64,000 nt of DNA, from positions 43,747-107,746 of the forward strand of contig NZ_CAKRNY010000007.1 in assembly GCF_934371575.1 (NCBI RefSeq). Direction: 5' to 3'. A model generated the notes under the pieces. That model was not told the origin of the DNA. It saw nothing but the letters and a program-made list of their open reading frames with translations, and ran no database searches. Below, one piece after another: positions 61,801 to 64,000 of this stretch (positions within the stretch are counted from its first letter, which is position 1; the number at the start of each line of letters is the position of its first letter). This stretch comes from an uncultured Blautia sp. GTDB taxonomy: Bacteria > Bacillota > Clostridia > Lachnospirales > Lachnospiraceae. The translations under genes were made by a program, and so were the position numbers.

Positions 61801-63593
61801 TGGGATAAAATGATGGTTGTAATTCCATATGCCGGATTGTTGGAAATCAACTGGTCATACAACATCTCTTCTTGCAAAATCTGCTCGTTTTCTGCCAAAA
61901 TAACAAAGTGCGGCAATGGGGGCGTTCCTTTTTTCCCCATTTCGCTGCGGGCATCCTTATTTCTCTGACGAATTACATCCCCTATCAGCTCGCAGACAAC
62001 ATGTCTGCTTTTTTCATCAAAAGCAAGAAACCTTGCCTGGCCGCTTTCATCCCAGATATGGGGCAGCCATCTGAGTACGCCCCAGTATTTGCGGGACTCT
62101 GGCTCAAATAAACCGATAATATGTACGTCCTTATAGCTGTGCTCACAGACAAGCTCCACTAAAAGACTGCGAAGTTCATGATAGGTTGCTTCTTTGCTTC
62201 CCACCATTCCTATGGTCTGGTTTTTCAATAAAGAAACCCGCACCGGAACATTATCCACATACCTTGTTTCCTCTATGATCTGGCCTGCCAGCTCTTCCAG
62301 CTCATCATCAACCATGGTAAAGCCGTCTGTATTTGCCCGGCTTTTTACCTCTACGCAAAGCTTATCCTTTCCCATTCCAAGGCGCAGGGTAAGGAAATCA
62401 GAATCTGTGGGCATCCTTTCCCAAAGGTTCCGTTTCAGTTTTTTTACACTTTCCATGCAATCGGCAGGTTTGGGATTCTCCGCGGTGATAATTCTTCTTT
62501 GTACCTCCGCAACCTTGGAAATCCTTGCTTTCTGGGAATCGATGTAGGCCTGGTAGCGCTCCTGGCGCATTTTTTCATATTCTTCCAGAGCTTTCTGCTC
62601 TTCCTTGCTCATCTTATTGTACATAGCCATATTTGCAAGCGGGGAAATCATTCCCACCGCGCGCATAAGCAAGGCTGCAGGTGAAAGCATGCCTGAAGCA
62701 AGGCTGGCTGCCATCATTGCTCCCGAACTGATCAGGTAAGCTAGATTATTTCTTCTGCCTCCCATAGAACCTCCTTTTCCAGGAGCCCCGGATAAAATGA
62801 TGGGTTCGCTGGGAAGCTGTTCCCGTATTCTGGGGGAAAGCTGATATCTTGGATAGAGAGCGGCATTAGCAGCGGCCTGGCCGGAATCTGCGTGAACTTT
62901 TTGCGGGTCTGGGTTCACTCTTTGTTCTCTGGGTGCTTCCGAATATACTCTCTTCCCTTCCGGGTTGGACATTTTCACCTCTTCTGCTTCAGGCGGCCGA
63001 TCCATGCGGGCAATACGGCTTGAAATATGAATCGAACTTCCTATATTTTCAAAATAGAGGGTTCCATTCTGTAAAATAAATCGGAATGTAAAAATAGAAA
63101 GCACATCTCCAGATTTCATAAGTGCCTTGGAAATGCGCCTGCCATTTAGATATAATCCATGGGTGCTTCCAAGATCCTCTACGTGTACAGAACCCGCCTC
63201 CACAAGAAACTGAAAATGATGTCTGGAGATAATGGGATAGGTAAGGACCATATCGTTGTCCTTCTCTCTTCCCACCGTAATTCTTCCATTATAAGGAAGT
63301 TTCACGGATTTTGATAATTTTCCTGTAGCTTTGGACAAATACAGACTCACGACTGGCTCCCTGCACAGCGTGACAATCTGGTTACACTCCAAAACAGACT
63401 TTGCCGTGCGAAGAGGTGATTCTACCGCAATCTGTACCTCATCTGAACCTCCTCTTAACATCATAAGGTGCTCTTTCGTGTCTGGAATCTGGACGTTGTC
63501 CTTCTTATGGCTTCCATAGGTCAACACTTCCCCATTGGAAATCAGGTTATAATATTCACGGTCTTTATATCGTAGGGTAATTGCCAATGCCAT
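58815..63593 (-). CDS. essC: Type VII secretion ATPase EssC with N-terminal FHA domain
   Basis: 1592 residues. FHA domain at about 84-180: VGRE (Arg109), IISRHHFQFL (Ser123-Arg-His-His), DLGSTHGLYLNGRRI, so phosphothreonine-binding residues are mostly present, with His in the usual Asn position of STNG. Two adjacent membrane helices lie at about 285-322. ATPase domains: first intact Walker A GLLAGTTGSGKSELL (Lys734) with FVIIDYKGGGMSD and Walker B-like IIVTDEFAELK; second Walker A FGIFGTPATGKTFF (Lys1072) with VVLVDHIKG. A low-complexity insert (about 1297-1374, Gly/Lys/Asn-rich) precedes the last domain, which has a degenerate P-loop (LFAAEDQNTGIGFL). EssC is the motor that exports WXG100 proteins. 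GGAGGACTGGCAAT precedes the ATG. First gene of the operon. Confidence 0.95.
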   Translation of the reverse strand: MALAITLRYKDREYYNLISNGEVLTYGSHKKDNVQIPDTKEHLMMLRGGSDEVQIAVESPLRTAKSVLECNQIVTLCREPVVSLYLSKATGKLSKSVKLPYNGRITVGREKDNDMVLTYPIISRHHFQFLVEAGSVHVEDLGSTHGLYLNGRRISKALMKSGDVLSIFTFRFILQNGTLYFENIGSSIHISSRIARMDRPPEAEEVKMSNPEGKRVYSEAPREQRVNPDPQKVHADSGQAAANAALYPRYQLSPRIREQLPSEPIILSGAPGKGGSMGGRRNNLAYLISSGAMMAASLASGMLSPAALLMRAVGMISPLANMAMYNKMSKEEQKALEEYEKMRQERYQAYIDSQKARISKVAEVQRRIITAENPKPADCMESVKKLKRNLWERMPTDSDFLTLRLGMGKDKLCVEVKSRANTDGFTMVDDELEELAGQIIEETRYVDNVPVRVSLLKNQTIGMVGSKEATYHELRSLLVELVCEHSYKDVHIIGLFEPESRKYWGVLRWLPHIWDESGQARFLAFDEKSRHVVCELIGDVIRQRNKDARSEMGKKGTPPLPHFVILAENEQILQEEMLYDQLISNNPAYGITTIILSQDLYHLPQTCQYIIELTSKPYAYERERYDERVYFTRDETVHQVQLEAFSRQMAAIELKEKKSEASLPGSITFLEGFRVQVVEQLEILKRWERSEPHQTLSTPLGIMAGGKTFCLNILDGDSAHGPHGLLAGTTGSGKSELLQTWILSMAVNYHPHDVNFVIIDYKGGGMSDLLEPLPHVVGKITNIDRNISRSLVSLESEMKRRESLFSQAGVKNISQYRKAYRKGDVKIRLPHLIIVTDEFAELKKEQPEFLTKLNSFATVGRSLGIHLFLATQKPAGVVTDQISANSRFRICMKVQDVADSREMLKRPDAARITQAGRAYVRVGEDELFELFQSYYSSAEYTGKAEHKGKKENQVRIVSVTGSRINPLPKKKKKDSEVDELTAIIGYINKVCKEQKIEKMAGPWLPELPTWLPLEELGLTDTFDGEKWPVRRNELVVPVGKYDMPQIQAQGVQVLDLSGQGHFGIFGTPATGKTFFLKTMLVSMGLLYTPKDVSITIFDAGSLSLPEFAGMPHVKEVITSQSEEGRIKKAAARLLGEIASRRVAFNKHAVNSLGAYRESVAPDTPAIVVLVDHIKGWFDISPEVMACLEEIAANGMTYGIYLVFTATSTLGLSMKFLQLIKGTIALRLADKGDYRSYVGAMDGISMPVTAGQAILGGNPPVAFQIAVYENAQNDQERHKRVMELTKKMADAWENIKKNGMEKEFPGDDGLGPKSGDFSGKTEAKNQYQKNGGNGTYQDMENDQKGAAKEKGYGKTDGGQGKMGDYSSKYNERSRIPAGIYTDDLEPAYFDFSEESILLFAAEDQNTGIGFLNHLEQLLKQKNDNQILRMKKSESAGVEGADGGEPVTQLAGLVENLQSRLKNRNSHKKEADFDQEKWLQSYQQICVLIENLPELAKGFSPDENKQLRKVLAKSKELGIILIAGITKEQCEDPEKADIVTKAAIEAENVAVLNGNPMEYHAFSCKEYLPQMDADLDEEEMAVIHKGKVRLIRWE

Positions 63594-63718
63594 ATTGCCA
63601 GTCCTCCCTGTGTCCTATATGTTGTATTCATTCAAGCCAAAGCGGATTTTATATAAAAATCCATCTAACAGATACTATCTTTTATTGTTAAAAAGTACCA
63701 ATATCTGTAGCTGAATTT

Positions 63719-63747
63719 ATACTATCATAACCATTTTTTCAGAACAA
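63719..63747 (-). promoter_or_regulatory. Likely promoter of the type VII operon
   Basis: Minus-strand TTGTTC (63747-63742), 17-base spacer, TAGTAT (63724-63719), 126 bases before the essC ATG. The leader contains an inverted repeat ACAGATA...TATCTGT (63669-63708). The 63594-64000 gap otherwise holds two terminators and the unassigned right edge. Confidence 0.55.
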
Positions 63748-63843
63748 CCAGGGTAAGGGACTTTGTTGTTTTTGTGCACAAACTTGCGCTTTTTATGCAC
63801 TTGGATGATTTTTATTCATATGTGTCTCACAGGATTTTCAGGC

Positions 63844-63878
63844 AAAAAAAATACCCCAGCACATCTCGAGCTGGAGTA
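63844..63878 (-). terminator. Leftward terminator upstream of the type VII operon
   Basis: Minus-strand ACTCCAGC pairs with GCTGGGGT, followed by ATTTTTTTT. It ends a transcript from beyond the right edge, so essC begins a new unit. Confidence 0.8.
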
Positions 63879-63889
63879 ATTTCAGCAAA

Positions 63890-63920
63890 TAAAAAAACGA
63901 TAACCAAGCGGCTACCGTTT
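63890..63920 (-). terminator. Second leftward terminator
   Basis: Minus-strand AACGGTA and CC pair with GG and TATCGTT around GCTT, followed by TTTTTATTT. In tandem with the terminator at 63844-63878 it suggests a highly expressed upstream transcript. Confidence 0.6.
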
Positions 63921-64000
63921 AAATTCTGTACCTTCAAAACTACATACATGTTACATCCTAATGGAATCAGTTTACCTTGCGTTCGTTCGAACGCGGTCAC

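Overview
The window looks like the chromosome of a gut Clostridia species, most likely family Lachnospiraceae. The reasons are strong AGGAGG-type ribosome binding sites, moderate-to-low GC with AT-rich intergenic DNA, sortase-built pili, a Firmicutes-style type VII secretion locus, AAA-ATPase-like/PD-(D/E)XK genes typical of that family, and an F-type ATP synthase whose c subunit carries a sodium-binding signature. Nearly everything is on the minus strand. The family assignment is inferred from gene content, not from a marker gene.

Layout. 1-2.6 kb: a truncated aminotransferase in an apparent operon with a sodium/amino-acid symporter. 2.8-3.7 kb: a RelB/DinJ-PIN toxin-antitoxin pair with its own promoter and overlapping palindromes. 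3.7-11.1 kb: a complete F1Fo ATP synthase operon (two small accessory membrane proteins, then atpB-E-F-H-A-G-D-C). 11.4-16.9 kb: an orphan sugar-binding lipoprotein, an RluA-type pseudouridine synthase, a 1.2 kb non-coding stretch holding a decayed gene behind an intact promoter, and an aconitase-family hydratase. 17.1-30.0 kb: a small conserved protein and a secreted transglutaminase-like protein on the plus strand, converging on a pilus operon (giant LPGTG adhesin, LPGTG major pilin, two class C sortases, ancillary pilin). 30.4-36.1 kb: RNase H1, an AAA-ATPase-like gene that has lost its nuclease domain, a 2-hydroxyacid dehydrogenase, an unknown membrane protein, and an intact AAA-ATPase/nuclease with an added helix-turn-helix. 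36.3-41.7 kb: cell-wall genes (murF, ddl, L,D-transpeptidase) and a subclass I-gamma aspartate aminotransferase. 41.8-48.7 kb: an RNA methyltransferase, a tiny cysteine-rich protein, a radical SAM/DUF308/TetR cluster, a GGDEF-EAL protein and an Rrf2 regulator.

48.8-63.6 kb: the most unusual region. It is a type VII secretion (ESX/WXG100) locus, read leftward from essC: EssC ATPase with an FHA domain, EsaB/YukD, a putative chaperone, two small Esx-like proteins, two larger secreted-substrate candidates, two DUF4176 proteins, a PP2C phosphatase, two tandem transmembrane Ser/Thr kinases and a secreted GLUG-repeat beta-helix protein. Kinase, phosphatase and an FHA-bearing secretion ATPase together suggest secretion controlled by threonine phosphorylation, comparable in logic to the PpkA/PppA/Fha control of type VI secretion. 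EssA, EssB and EsaA are not in the window. The last 400 bases hold the locus promoter, two leftward terminators and an unassigned sequence at the edge.

Many leftward promoters fit the sigma-A consensus with 17-base spacing. Where a Shine-Dalgarno sequence clearly favoured an internal start (including GTG and TTG starts), the coordinates use that start.
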